Made by a program: the position numbers and the translations under genes. The notes beneath the pieces were generated by a model. It saw only the letters and a list, made by a program, of their open reading frames with translations, ran no database searches and was not told the origin of the DNA. A stretch of DNA of 46,049 nt from Succinivibrionaceae bacterium (lineage in GTDB: Bacteria > Pseudomonadota > Gammaproteobacteria > Enterobacterales > Succinivibrionaceae), in contig JAFURY010000074.1 in assembly GCA_017480795.1 (NCBI GenBank), positions 1 to 46,049 on the forward strand, read 5' to 3'. This document shows, one piece after another, positions 19,759-27,932 of this stretch. Within the stretch, counting starts at the first letter, position 1; every line of letters begins with the position of its first letter.

Positions 19759-20073
19759 TTAATCTAAGCGAATCTGCACTTCAACGCCGGCAGACAGGTC
19801 AAGACGCATAAGGGCGTCGACGGTGCTGTCGGTAGGCTGAACGATATCGATTAAGCGCTTGTGGGTACGGATTTCATACTGATCACGAGCATCTTTGTTC
19901 ACGTGTGGAGAAATCAGTACGGTGAAGCGTTCCTTGCGGGTTGGAAGCGGGATTGGACCGCGGACATTGGCGCCGGAACGTTTTGCAGTATCTACGATTT
20001 CCTTAGTGGATTGATCAATCAGGCGATGATCAAAAGCCTTAAGACGAATTCGAATTCTTTGGTTCTGCTGCAT
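19759..20073 (-). CDS. rpsJ: 30S ribosomal protein S10 / NusE
   Basis: 104 residues, the normal bacterial length (E. coli 103). The helix [20 protein letters not shown] and [15 protein letters not shown] are diagnostic, followed by the long loop (about residues 46-68) that anchors S10 in the head of the small subunit. S10 also acts as NusE, binding NusB and NusG in rRNA antitermination and transcription-translation coupling. First gene of the S10 operon. A loop-less paralogue is encoded just upstream at 20293-20559. Confidence 0.99.
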   Translation of the reverse strand: MQQNQRIRIRLKAFDHRLIDQSTKEIVDTAKRSGANVRGPIPLPTRKERFTVLISPHVNKDARDQYEIRTHKRLIDIVQPTDSTVDALMRLDLSAGVEVQIRLD

Positions 20074-20246
20074 TTTAAGCCAGAGCTCCTATTGGATAAA
20101 AGAACAATAAGAAAATCACAGCTCAGTGTCATTTATTTTTAAAAGCACCAAGTAGCGACATTCTCAACGAACCCCTCATATCGAGAGGATTTTAATACGG
20201 TTTTTACAAAGCCGTACAAAAACAGACACCTTCCGAGGAAAGCGCC
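20074..20246 (-). promoter_or_regulatory. S10 operon leader, candidate L4 regulatory RNA
   Basis: About 170 transcribed bases, close to the E. coli S10 leader length. On the minus strand I see three hairpins: a long GC/GU stem at 20225-20246 around a UC loop, TACGG/CCGTA at 20196-20216, and CCTCTC/GAGGGG at 20172-20188. A terminator-like T-run after the last stem is not obvious. L4 control is inferred from gammaproteobacterial synteny. Confidence 0.55.
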
Positions 20247-20251
20247 TGCTA

Positions 20252-20279
20252 ATTATAAAGGAATAAAAATCTTATGCAA
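20252..20279 (-). promoter_or_regulatory. Promoter of the S10 operon
   Basis: On the minus strand TTGCAT (20279-20274), a 16-base spacer and a perfect TATAAT (20257-20252). It starts 13 bases after the stop of the S10-like gene, and no terminator is seen between them. Confidence 0.75.
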
Positions 20280-20292
20280 TAAAAATTTGCAC

Positions 20293-20559
20293 TCAGTCAC
20301 GAAAAAGCTGCACGGTCACTTCCTTTGAAAGATTTATGCCGTCAAGCTTCGATGCGGTGTCGGCGGTAGGGAACACCTTGATCCGGCGGTAATGATAAAG
20401 CACATCGTCCTTGACGAAGTTCCGGCGCAGGAACGGTCCGCGGGTCTGAGCGCCGCTGGCGGTCACGGCCTTGATGATTTCAAGGACGGACAAATCGATA
20501 AGCCGGCGGTCGGAGGAGGACAACGACACGCTGAAACTGTTTAACTCATCTTCTTTCAT
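20293..20559 (-). CDS. S10/NusE paralogue lacking the ribosome-binding loop
   Basis: 88 residues. Residues 11-42 align with S10 helix 1 and its flanks at 15 of 32 positions, including DRRLIDLS, EI and SGAQTRGP. Residues 64-85 (PTADTASKL and NLSKEVTVQL) match the S10 C-terminus (PTDSTVDAL and [10 protein letters not shown]). Between RGP and PT it has 21 residues where S10 has 39, so the long loop that anchors S10 in the ribosome is missing. An engineered NusE with this loop deleted is known to fold, bind NusB and support antitermination. I infer a transcription-only NusE-like protein; a degenerate S10 copy or an S10 mimic are alternatives. It begins 9 bases after argH, with GAGGA overlapping the argH stop, so it is probably translated with argH. 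Confidence 0.8.
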   Translation of the reverse strand: MKEDELNSFSVSLSSSDRRLIDLSVLEIIKAVTASGAQTRGPFLRRNFVKDDVLYHYRRIKVFPTADTASKLDGINLSKEVTVQLFRD

Positions 20560-20568
20560 GATCGTTCC

Positions 20569-21945
20569 TCAGATTCCCAGATGCCGCTTCATGCGCTGGA
20601 TGGCAGCGGCCACCTGCTCGGGGGCGACGCCGCCCTTGGCGCAACGCTTGGCCAGCGCGGATGATATTTCAAGGCACGGATAAACGTCGTCTCCAATGCG
20701 GTCCGACACTTTTCTGAATTCATCCACCGTCAGATCCTCCAGAGGCTTGCCGGCGCCGATGGCGTAGACCACCAGTTCTCCCACCATATGATGAGCCTCC
20801 CGGAAAGGAACGCCCTTGGACACCAGATAATCGGCAAGCTCGGTGGCGTTGGAGTATCCGCCCTTGGCCGCTTCGAGGGTGCGATCGGCGCGGATCCGGA
20901 TGTCCTCCAGCACCAGAGCCGCCATGTCAAGACAGTCGTGCCAGGTGTCGAGAGCGTCGAAAAGACCCTCCTTGTCCTCCTGCATGTCCTTGTCGTAGGC
21001 GAGAGGAAGAGCCTTGAGGGTGGTGAGAATGCCCATCAGAGCGCCGTACACCCGTCCGGTCTTGCCGCGGATCAGCTCAAGGGCATCCGGATTCTTCTTC
21101 TGGGGCATCAGGGACGAGCCCGAGGTTACCCGATCCGAAAGATCCAGAAATGCGGATTCCCCGGAATTGTAGATGATGAGATCCTCGGCGAAACGGGAAA
21201 GGTGCATCATGGAAATGGCGGCGCAGCCGAGAATTTCGGCGATATGATCCCGGTCGGAAACCGAGTCCAGACTGTTGCCGGTGGCCTCGTCAAATCCAAG
21301 ATCCTTGGCCAGGGCGTCGCGATCCACCGGATAGGCGGTGCCGGCAAGAGCGGCCGAGCCCAGCGGACACCGGTTCATGAGCCGTCCGGCGTTTTCCAGG
21401 CGGATGAAGTCGCGATCAAGCATTTCGACGTAGGCCAGGGCCCAGTGTCCGAACACCACCGGCTGCGCCCGCTGCAGGTGGGTGTAGCCCGGCATCACCA
21501 CGTCCTTGTACGCTTCGGCGGCGAGAGTAAGTTTCTTCTGAAGATTTCTGATGCTGCCCGCCAGCACGGAGATCTGGGCGCGGCACCAGAGCTTGATGTC
21601 GGTGGCCACCTGATCGTTGCGGCTTCGTCCGGTATGAAGCTTTTTGCCCAGATCTCCCACCTTGTCGATAAGACGGCTTTCAACATAGGAATGAATGTCT
21701 TCGAATCCCGCCCCTGCGATGCTGTGAGGATTCTGGCGGACCTCTTCAAGCAGTTCGTTCAGCGCCGATGTCAGGCTCGCAAGCTCCTGGGGGGTAATGA
21801 TGCCCACCGACGCTATGGCCTTGGCCCAGCCGATGGAGCCTTCGATGTCCTGCTCCGCCATTCTATAGTCAAATCTCAAGGAATCGTTGAAGTCCTTGAA
21901 TCTCGCATCCGCTTCCTGGGTGAAGCGACCGCCCCAGAGTGCCAT
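20569..21945 (-). CDS. argH: Argininosuccinate lyase
   Basis: 458 residues, matching the usual length. It cleaves argininosuccinate to arginine and fumarate, the last step of arginine biosynthesis. The fumarase/aspartase superfamily signature [15 protein letters not shown] is complete and includes the catalytic-loop serine; [14 protein letters not shown] and [10 protein letters not shown] are argH-specific. It is separated from argG by ogt, unlike the common argGH arrangement, and has its own candidate promoter. The S10-like gene follows it directly. Confidence 0.99.
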   Translation of the reverse strand: MALWGGRFTQEADARFKDFNDSLRFDYRMAEQDIEGSIGWAKAIASVGIITPQELASLTSALNELLEEVRQNPHSIAGAGFEDIHSYVESRLIDKVGDLGKKLHTGRSRNDQVATDIKLWCRAQISVLAGSIRNLQKKLTLAAEAYKDVVMPGYTHLQRAQPVVFGHWALAYVEMLDRDFIRLENAGRLMNRCPLGSAALAGTAYPVDRDALAKDLGFDEATGNSLDSVSDRDHIAEILGCAAISMMHLSRFAEDLIIYNSGESAFLDLSDRVTSGSSLMPQKKNPDALELIRGKTGRVYGALMGILTTLKALPLAYDKDMQEDKEGLFDALDTWHDCLDMAALVLEDIRIRADRTLEAAKGGYSNATELADYLVSKGVPFREAHHMVGELVVYAIGAGKPLEDLTVDEFRKVSDRIGDDVYPCLEISSALAKRCAKGGVAPEQVAAAIQRMKRHLGI

Positions 21946-21983
21946 ACTAAAACCTCACAAAAAACAAACAGCGGTATTATACC

Positions 21984-22015
21984 GAAAAAACGTAAAACCG
22001 ATCACAAAATTCCGT
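21984..22015 (-). promoter_or_regulatory. Candidate argH promoter
   Basis: On the minus strand GGTATAATACC contains a perfect TATAAT, about 40 bases before the argH start; the only -35-like hexamer (TTGTGA) is 20 bases away, so recognition is uncertain. No clear ARG box is visible here. Confidence 0.4.
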
Positions 22016-22025
22016 GGCGCGGACG

Positions 22026-22541
22026 TCATCCAAAGACGCATGCGCCGCCCTCCGCGCTTTCGTGGCGCAGCAGAAGTTCCTTGCGCCGCAGGCCGCCGGC
22101 ATAGCCGCCCAGGCCTCCTCCGGCGGAGACCACCCGGTGACAGGGAACAATGATGCTTACGGGATTGCGCCCCACCGCCGAGCCCGCCGCCTGCGCCGAC
22201 ATCCGCGCCGCGCCGAGCCGGATCCTGACCTTTTCGGCCACCTGACCGTAGGTCATGCGCTCGCCGTAGGGGATCTCCAGCAGAATGTTCCATACGGCCA
22301 GCCGAAAGGGCGTGCCGTCAAGGAATAGCGGAGGACGCCAGGCGGGATTTTCGCCGCGAAAATAGGCGTCCAGCCATCTGGAGACGTCCCATGAGTCCGG
22401 CAGCGGCAGTCGCGCGCCGCCTCTGCGCGTCTCCGGGGGCAGGTTTTTCTGATCCGAAAACCAGAGGCCCGAGAGCGCGCCGTCATGAAACGAGAGAACC
22501 AGTTCTCCCGCGGGAGACGGATAAAGAAAGAAGGGATCCAT
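22026..22541 (-). CDS. ogt: Methylated-DNA--protein-cysteine methyltransferase
   Basis: 171 residues. It transfers alkyl groups from O6-alkylguanine in DNA to its own cysteine and is consumed in the reaction. The active site IIVPCHRVV is complete, and GTPFRLAVWNILLEIPYG followed by TYGQVAEKV is the helix-turn-helix-like DNA-binding part. The N-terminal ribonuclease-like domain is short. The gene lies inside the arg cluster, starts 11 bases after the argG terminator and has no convincing Shine-Dalgarno sequence (the bases before ATG are GGCTCTGTCC). It is more GC-rich than neighbours. Ogt rather than Ada because no Ada N-terminal domain is present. Confidence 0.93.
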   Translation of the reverse strand: MDPFFLYPSPAGELVLSFHDGALSGLWFSDQKNLPPETRRGGARLPLPDSWDVSRWLDAYFRGENPAWRPPLFLDGTPFRLAVWNILLEIPYGERMTYGQVAEKVRIRLGAARMSAQAAGSAVGRNPVSIIVPCHRVVSAGGGLGGYAGGLRRKELLLRHESAEGGACVFG

Positions 22542-22552
22542 GGACAGAGCCT

Positions 22553-22574
22553 AAAAAGGCTCCCGAGGGAGCCT
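22553..22574 (-). terminator. Rho-independent terminator after argG
   Basis: Minus-strand stem AGGCTCCC, loop TC, GGGAGCCT, then TTTT. It ends the argCBFG unit and abuts the ogt start. Confidence 0.85.
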
Positions 22575-22600
22575 TGTGGAATATGATATGAAAAAACAGA

Positions 22601-23821
22601 TCAGGATTTTTTGTTCTGATCGTTGATGGCTCTGATCCGGCTTGGCAGAGAGTACAGACGGATAAAGCCGTCGGCATGACTCTGATCGTACACGTTGTCC
22701 TCGCCGAAGGTGCAGAAATCAACGTTGAACAGACTGTTGTCGGAACGCTTCTGAACGGCGGTAACGGTGCCCTTGTAGAGTTTGAGCACGACTTCGCCCC
22801 GAAGATCCTCGGCAATGGCGTTGGCGGATGCCAGAATTGCCTTGCACAGAGGCGTGAACCAGCGTCCGTCGTAAACCAGCTGGGCAAACTCAAGACCAAG
22901 TCTCTCGCGCCAGTTTCTGGTGGTCTTGTCAAGGATCAGCTCCTCCACGGCTCTGAGGGCGGCCATCATCACGGTGCCGCCCGGGGTTTCGTAGCAGCCT
23001 CTGGACTTCATGCCCACCAGACGGTTCTCGGTGATGTCGACTCTGCCCACGCCGTGCTTGGCGGCGATCTCGTTGAGGGTGTTCAGACACTCGTAGGCGG
23101 ACAGTTCCTTGCCGTTGACGGCGACGATCTCGCCGTTGTTCACCTTGACGGTGACAAACTCAGGCTGATCCGGAGCCTTTTCAGGATCCACTGTCCAGGT
23201 CCACACGTTCTCGGTGGCGCGGTTCCAGGTATCCTCCAGCTCGCCCCCTTCGGTGGAGATGTGCCATGCGTTGGCATCGCGGCTGTAGATCTTCTTCAGT
23301 GTGGCCTTGCAAGGGATCTTGCGCTCAGCCAGATAGTTCAGCAGATCCTCGCGGGAACGCATCTTCCACATGCGCCATGGAGCGATGACCTGCAGCTGAG
23401 GAGCCAGAGCGGCGACGGCGCCCTCGAAACGGACCTGGTCGTTGCCCTTGCCGGTGCAGCCGTGAGCCACGGCCTGAGCTCCCTCTTCAAGAGCGACCTC
23501 CACCATGGCCTTGGCGATAACCGGACGGGCCATGGAGGTACCCAGCAGATAGGATCCCTCGTAGACGGCGCCGGTCTTGAGAGTAGGATAAACGTAGTTC
23601 TTGACGAACTCCTCCCGCAGATCGCGGATGATGCACTTGCTGGCGCCGGACTGCTTGGCCTTCTCCTCGATGCCTTCAAGATCCTCGCGCTCCTGACCCA
23701 CGTCAGCCACGAAGCAGATCACCTCGCAGTTGTTGTAGTTCTCCTTCAGCCAAGGCACGATAGAGGAAGTGTCGAGTCCGCCCGAATAGGCAAGGACAAC
23801 CTTTTTGATTTCTTCAGCCAT
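22601..23821 (-). CDS. argG: Argininosuccinate synthase
   Basis: 406 residues, the short (type I) form. It joins citrulline and aspartate with ATP to argininosuccinate. The N-type ATP pyrophosphatase P-loop [18 protein letters not shown] opens the protein; [14 protein letters not shown] and [13 protein letters not shown] bind substrates. Starts 5 bases after argF, so the two are translationally linked. Last gene before the terminator at 22553. Confidence 0.99.
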   Translation of the reverse strand: MAEEIKKVVLAYSGGLDTSSIVPWLKENYNNCEVICFVADVGQEREDLEGIEEKAKQSGASKCIIRDLREEFVKNYVYPTLKTGAVYEGSYLLGTSMARPVIAKAMVEVALEEGAQAVAHGCTGKGNDQVRFEGAVAALAPQLQVIAPWRMWKMRSREDLLNYLAERKIPCKATLKKIYSRDANAWHISTEGGELEDTWNRATENVWTWTVDPEKAPDQPEFVTVKVNNGEIVAVNGKELSAYECLNTLNEIAAKHGVGRVDITENRLVGMKSRGCYETPGGTVMMAALRAVEELILDKTTRNWRERLGLEFAQLVYDGRWFTPLCKAILASANAIAEDLRGEVVLKLYKGTVTAVQKRSDNSLFNVDFCTFGEDNVYDQSHADGFIRLYSLPSRIRAINDQNKKS

Positions 23822-23826
23822 AATAG

Positions 23827-24741
23827 TTATTTCCCTTGATTAAATAGTGTAGCCATTACCGCCATCTGGGCATGCAGACGGTTCTCAGCCTCATCGTAGA
23901 TAATGGAGGCCGGGCCGTCCATTACCTCGTCGGTGATCTCGTAGCCGCGGTGCGCCGGCTGACAGTGTAAAACGTGACGAATGCCGGTGTCATCCAGCAG
24001 TTTCTGATTGACCTGATAAGGCATGAAGCGCGCCTTGACCTGATCAAGAGGAGTGTTGTCGCCCATGGAAACCCAGGTGTCGGTATAGGCGATGTCGTAG
24101 CCCTTCACGTCGGACACCTGATCCGTGACCAGAAGCCTGGCGCCGGACTTTTTGGCGATCTCCGCCGCCATGTTGAAGATGGCTGCGTCCGGACCGTCGC
24201 CCTTCGGACATACCGCGGCGACGGTGGAGCCCAGAATGGCTCCGGTGATGAGCAGCGAATGGGTCATGTTGTTGCCGTCGCCGAAATACGCCAGCTTGAC
24301 CTTGGTGACGTCGTCGTAGTTTTCCATGACGGTCATATAGTCCGCAAGCACCTGGCAGGGATGATAGAGGTTGCACAGCGCGTTGATGACCGGAACGGTG
24401 CCGTGGCGGCTCAGCTCCAGCAGCGTGTTGTGATCGTACACTCTTGCCACGATGCCGTCGCACCAGCGGGAGAGGTTGCAGGCGTAGTCCTTGATGGACT
24501 CCCGCTGCCCCATGACGCCGTTCTGCTGATCCATGTAGACCGCATGGCCGCCGAGACGGAAAACGCCCACGTCAAAGGTTACGCGGGTTCTTAAAGACTG
24601 CTTCTCGAACAGCGTGACGATGCTCTTTCCCGCCAGGGCGGTCTTGTAGTTCTCCGGATGAGCCTTCATGGCTCTTCCCAGATTGATGATCTCAATCACC
24701 TCGTCCTTCGAGAATTCGGTGGTATTAAGTAAATGGCGCAT
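23827..24741 (-). CDS. argF: Ornithine carbamoyltransferase
   Basis: 304 residues. It makes citrulline from ornithine and carbamoyl phosphate. The carbamoyl-phosphate motif appears as SLRTR (residues about 50-54), with [11 protein letters not shown] (about 127-137), [11 protein letters not shown] and the ornithine-specific SMG loop in TDTWVSMGD. The catalytic C-terminal motif reads [13 protein letters not shown] rather than the usual HCLPAHRG; the leucine to glutamine change is unusual for ornithine enzymes. The SMG loop argues against acetyl- or succinyl-ornithine specificity. AGGAGG lies seven bases before the ATG, overlapping the argB stop region. Confidence 0.96.
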   Translation of the reverse strand: MRHLLNTTEFSKDEVIEIINLGRAMKAHPENYKTALAGKSIVTLFEKQSLRTRVTFDVGVFRLGGHAVYMDQQNGVMGQRESIKDYACNLSRWCDGIVARVYDHNTLLELSRHGTVPVINALCNLYHPCQVLADYMTVMENYDDVTKVKLAYFGDGNNMTHSLLITGAILGSTVAAVCPKGDGPDAAIFNMAAEIAKKSGARLLVTDQVSDVKGYDIAYTDTWVSMGDNTPLDQVKARFMPYQVNQKLLDDTGIRHVLHCQPAHRGYEITDEVMDGPASIIYDEAENRLHAQMAVMATLFNQGK

Positions 24742-24752
24742 ATGCGGTCCTC

Positions 24753-25535
24753 CTATTTCGCCAAAACCCGGGTTCCGATCGCCTCTCCGGCCAGCAGCCT
24801 GCTGAGCTTCTCAGGGTGCTTCCATCCGGCTACGGATACCGGCTTTCCAAGCGTTGCGGCGGCCTCAAGAGCCGCTTTGACCTTGACTTCCATGCCTCCG
24901 GTGATGACGCCTTCGGCGACCAGTTCAGCCGCGCGGGCCGAATCTATCTCAGTGATGAGTTCCTTCCTGCTGTCCAGAATTCCGTCCACGTCCGACAGCA
25001 GCGCCAGATCGGCGCCCAGGGACATGGCGATGGAGGTGGCGGCCTGATCGGCGTTGACGTTCATCAGCCGGCCGTCGGCGGCAATGCCGATGGAACTTAC
25101 CACCGGCATGTAGCCGTTGTCCAGCAGCAACTGCAGGAGCCTTGCGGAGCCGGGATGCGCCGCGCCTACGGATCCCAGCTCCGGATCCATCTGCTCCACG
25201 ACGCACATTCCGTCATCGGCCAGAGAAAGTCCCACGGCAGGCATTTTGTACTGCACCGCCTTGGCCATCATCAGCTTGTTGGCGGTTCCGGCCAGAGCGC
25301 CCGCAATGTACGGCATATGCTCAGGCGGAGTTACTCTCAGCCCCTTTTTCTTTTCGCTCTTGAGTCCAAGCCCCTTGAGAAGATCGTCCACCAGGCAGCC
25401 GCCGCCGTGAACCAGCACCAGGGATCTGCGGTTGTCCTTAAGATAGAGAGAAAGTCCGTCAAACAGAGCGTTCAGGGAGGCGTCGTTTTCAATCAGAGCG
25501 CCGCCCAGTTTTATCACCAGCGTATCCTTGATCAT
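24753..25535 (-). CDS. argB: N-acetylglutamate kinase
   Basis: 260 residues from the ATG at 25535, which has GAGGTGG just upstream and yields the family start MIKDTLVIKLGGALIEND; the open frame extends 11 codons further without a ribosome-binding site. It phosphorylates N-acetylglutamate. Substrate and ATP sites show in LVLVHGGGCLVDDLL, NVNADQAATSIAM and LLSDVDGILD. The length and lack of an N-terminal extension suggest the enterobacterial, arginine-insensitive type. Starts 7 bases after the argC stop. Confidence 0.98.
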   Translation of the reverse strand: MIKDTLVIKLGGALIENDASLNALFDGLSLYLKDNRRSLVLVHGGGCLVDDLLKGLGLKSEKKKGLRVTPPEHMPYIAGALAGTANKLMMAKAVQYKMPAVGLSLADDGMCVVEQMDPELGSVGAAHPGSARLLQLLLDNGYMPVVSSIGIAADGRLMNVNADQAATSIAMSLGADLALLSDVDGILDSRKELITEIDSARAAELVAEGVITGGMEVKVKAALEAAATLGKPVSVAGWKHPEKLSRLLAGEAIGTRVLAK

Positions 25536-25542
25536 TTCCACC

Positions 25543-26565
25543 TCAGACAAGTCCCATGGTTTCGTCATAGCCGCAGTTGATGTTGATGCACTGCAGCGCC
25601 TGACCGGCGGCGCCCTTGATCAGATTGTCGATGGCGGATCCCACGATGAGAGTATTGTCCTCCCTCTGCCAGTGCAGATCCACAAACGGAGTGTAGGCCA
25701 CGGATCTGATGGACGGCCACTGGGAGAGGATTCTCACCAGCTTTCTGCCGTCGTAGGCGCTGTGATAGGCCTGAGAGATCTGCTCGTCGGTGACTCCGTC
25801 CTTCAGCTGAACATAGATGGTGGCCAGAATGCCGCGCTTGAAATTTCCAAGGTGCGGCTGGAACAGCACCTTCTGTCCCAGATGGTGGCTGATCTCCGGA
25901 CGGTGACGGTGGGTGAACACGCCGTAAGGATTGAGACTCACCTCGCAGAAGCTGGAGGTGAGAGAGGCCTTGCGGCCGGAGCCGGAAACGCCGGACACCG
26001 CATTGATGATCGGCATGGAGTCCTCGCGGATCAGACCGGCGTTGAAGAGGGGCTTCAAAGCGGTGAGAGAGGCGGTAGGATAGCATCCGGCCACCGCCAC
26101 CAGTTTGGCGTCTCTGATGAGTTTGTCGTTCCACTCGCCCAGTCCGTAAACCGCGCTGGCCAGCCAGTCAAGCCTGGTATGGGTGAAGCCGTAATACTTT
26201 TCGTAAAACTCGGGATCGTTCACGCGGTAGGCGCCGGAGAGATCGAACACTCTCTTGGAATCGTCGGTGATGAAATCGGGTGCGATGCGCATGCTGACGT
26301 CATGAGCGGTGCAAAGACATACGATATCGGCGTTGCGCTTGATGTCGTCAAGGGCGACATTGTCGTCGGCCAGAGGGATGATCTCCTTGTCCACAATGCC
26401 GTGATACATCGGATAGAGATCCGCAAACTTCCTGTGGGCATCCTTCGAGGCGCCGGAAACGTAAAGACCGTACAGCTCAAGCCGAGGATGCTTTGCAATC
26501 AGGGCGGAAAGCTCGGCGCCGGCGTAGCCGCTGGCGCCGATGATCGCAACCTTTGGTTTGTTCAT
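25543..26565 (-). CDS. argC: N-acetyl-gamma-glutamyl-phosphate reductase
   Basis: 340 residues from the ATG at 26565 (MNKPKVAIIGASGYAGAEL), preceded by AGGTAAG; an upstream TTG would add nine atypical residues. It reduces acetylglutamyl phosphate to the semialdehyde with NADPH. The N-terminal NAD(P) motif GASGYAG and the catalytic cysteine in VAGCYPTAS are present. First gene of the argCBFG operon, under two ARG boxes. Confidence 0.98.
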   Translation of the reverse strand: MNKPKVAIIGASGYAGAELSALIAKHPRLELYGLYVSGASKDAHRKFADLYPMYHGIVDKEIIPLADDNVALDDIKRNADIVCLCTAHDVSMRIAPDFITDDSKRVFDLSGAYRVNDPEFYEKYYGFTHTRLDWLASAVYGLGEWNDKLIRDAKLVAVAGCYPTASLTALKPLFNAGLIREDSMPIINAVSGVSGSGRKASLTSSFCEVSLNPYGVFTHRHRPEISHHLGQKVLFQPHLGNFKRGILATIYVQLKDGVTDEQISQAYHSAYDGRKLVRILSQWPSIRSVAYTPFVDLHWQREDNTLIVGSAIDNLIKGAAGQALQCININCGYDETMGLV

Positions 26566-26649
26566 TGAATTCTTACCTGCCAATAGAGCCAATATGAAAT
26601 AAAGGTTTATTATGCCACAACGGCAGAGCTTTAGAACAAATCAGCGCAT

Positions 26650-26681
26650 AAAAAAGTCCGCCTGGCATGACAGCATGGCGG
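26650..26681 (-). terminator. Hairpin with T-run overlapping the argC transcription start
   Basis: On the minus strand CCGCC pairs with GGCGG around an inner CATG/CATG, followed by AC and six T. It begins at the -10 region of the argC promoter, so it more likely stops transcription arriving from upstream than attenuates argC itself. Confidence 0.4.
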
Positions 26682-26682
26682 G

Positions 26683-26711
26683 ATCTTAACAGATCGCAGA
26701 TAATTATGCAA
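26683..26711 (-). promoter_or_regulatory. argC promoter
   Basis: On the minus strand TTGCAT (26711-26706), a 17-base spacer and TAAGAT (26688-26683). The -35 lies inside the first ARG box, so bound repressor would block RNA polymerase. Confidence 0.7.
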
Positions 26712-26731
26712 CATTTATGCATAATTATCTG
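26697..26731. promoter_or_regulatory. Pair of ARG boxes (ArgR operator)
   Basis: Two 14-base arms, CAGATAATTATGCA and its exact reverse complement, are separated by 7 bases. Each arm fits the ARG box pattern TGnATwwwwATnCA except at one end, and their centres are 21 bases apart, the spacing of tandem 18-bp ARG boxes with 3 bp between them in E. coli. Overlaps the argC promoter. Confidence 0.85.
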
Positions 26732-26832
26732 AATCGATATTCCCATGGACGCGGTGCCGATCCTGGAGGCCGGCATTGCCCGTGGGCGGCGGAAGCGGAT
26801 CTGGTCTAGTCCGGTCTTGCTCGATCCCTTCT

Positions 26833-27654
26833 TCAGCGCCGGTAGGATCTGGCGCCGTCGAACATCCTGCTCCGCTTTACAGAAGGATGCAGTCTCCAGC
26901 TCTCCACGGAATAGCTGAAGCTCATGGCATAGGCGAACATTTCGCTCATGTCGGTAACTTTGGAGGTGTCCCAGCCGCCCAGGGGCTGGTTGAAGGAGCT
27001 GGCGCCCCAGAACATTCGCGACATGTCGGTGACGTTCGAGGTGTTCCAGTAGCCGACAGGCTGATTGAAGGATCTGGCGCCGAGAAACATCCAGCTCATA
27101 TTCTCGACGCGGGAGGTGTTCCACATTCCAATGTTCTGATTGAAATAGGCGGCGCCGGCGAACATGCCTGACATGTCCTTCACGTTTGCGGTATTCCAGC
27201 CGTCAAGAGGCTGGTTGAAATACGCATCTCCCGAGAACATTTTCGCCATATTCTCCACCTTTGCGGTGTTCCAGCCGCCCACGGGCTGATTGAATTTCAC
27301 GCAGTTCTCAAACATGCCGCTCATGTCGGTGATACCGGACGTGTCCTTCAGATTCACGTAGACAAGACGATCGAAATCCCTGAAGGCGCACGCAAGCGAT
27401 CTGACATTCGGGGACAGTCTCACCTCAAAGTCCACCGATTCCAGCGGTTTGGCTCTGTTTGCCCTCCAGAAAGGATTGATGGCCAGCCGCTCCTCGTCAT
27501 AGTCCGCATAGGAGCCGGAATAGAAACGTCTGCCCGGACAATCGGCAAATTCGTAATTGATGGTAAGAGAGCGAAGCCGGTTTTCCGCAATGGCCTGGAT
27601 CAGACTCTCGGTAATGTCGGCCGGAGAGTTCGTAATCGGTCTGAAATAACTTTT
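26833..27654 (-). pseudogene. BspA-like DUF285 repeat protein, 5'-truncated
   Basis: An open frame of 273 codons without an ATG; it begins directly after a TAG at 27655-27657. The first useful start (GTG 27435) lies inside conserved-looking sequence, so the gene has lost its start and probably a signal peptide. The C-terminal part has six copies of a 25-residue unit of the type FNQPLGGWDTSKVTDMS-MF (positions about 27340 down to 26880), the BspA/Mycoplasma lipoprotein DUF285 repeat of surface proteins that bind host or matrix components. The sequence upstream resembles an IS66 transposase tail. A functional short protein from the GTG cannot be ruled out. Confidence 0.75.
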
Positions 27655-27750
27655 CTAGCCCTGTTGGCCGTCTGATCCCTTAGACGGCTTTTCCGCCATA
27701 TTCCATGGCATGAGTTCCTCAAGAATATCCTTCGGGATCGAGTTTAACCA
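27655..27750 (-). mobile_element. Probable remnant of an IS66-family transposase C-terminus
   Basis: On the minus strand 31 codons ending at the TAG at 27655 read WLNSIPKDILEELMPWNM and a short polar tail. The LMPWN motif near the end recalls the LLPWN end of IS66 TnpC proteins. A TAA directly precedes it and no inverted repeat follows, so only a scrap is left. The rest of 27751-27892 holds no recognised gene. Confidence 0.45.
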
Positions 27751-27932
27751 TTACATCAAATCAGCCGCATACATTATCTCAGGCTGCAATATCCTTCGAT
27801 GATCAAACCTTGCGCATTTTGTTGAAATGACAGAGTGTACATGACCGCGCGTCGTCTGGACTTTACAAAATTTAATCCCCCGCTGTGATAGAATGTCAGC
27901 AGATGTGATGTTGAGTTTTAGGAGGTCTAGGC

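Noticed and set aside
22676..23839. Open frame of 387 codons on the plus strand
   Set aside because: Mirror of argG; long only because the GC-biased third positions avoid stops on the other strand.
26711..26717. The ARG-box inverted repeat as an insertion-sequence end or terminator
   Set aside because: AT-rich arms with a 21-base centre spacing and overlap with the argC promoter fit an ArgR operator; there is no T-run or transposase.
26880..27340. 25-residue periodicity as a CRISPR or DNA repeat array
   Set aside because: The repeats are at protein level (DUF285 units) with diverged DNA and no spacer pattern.
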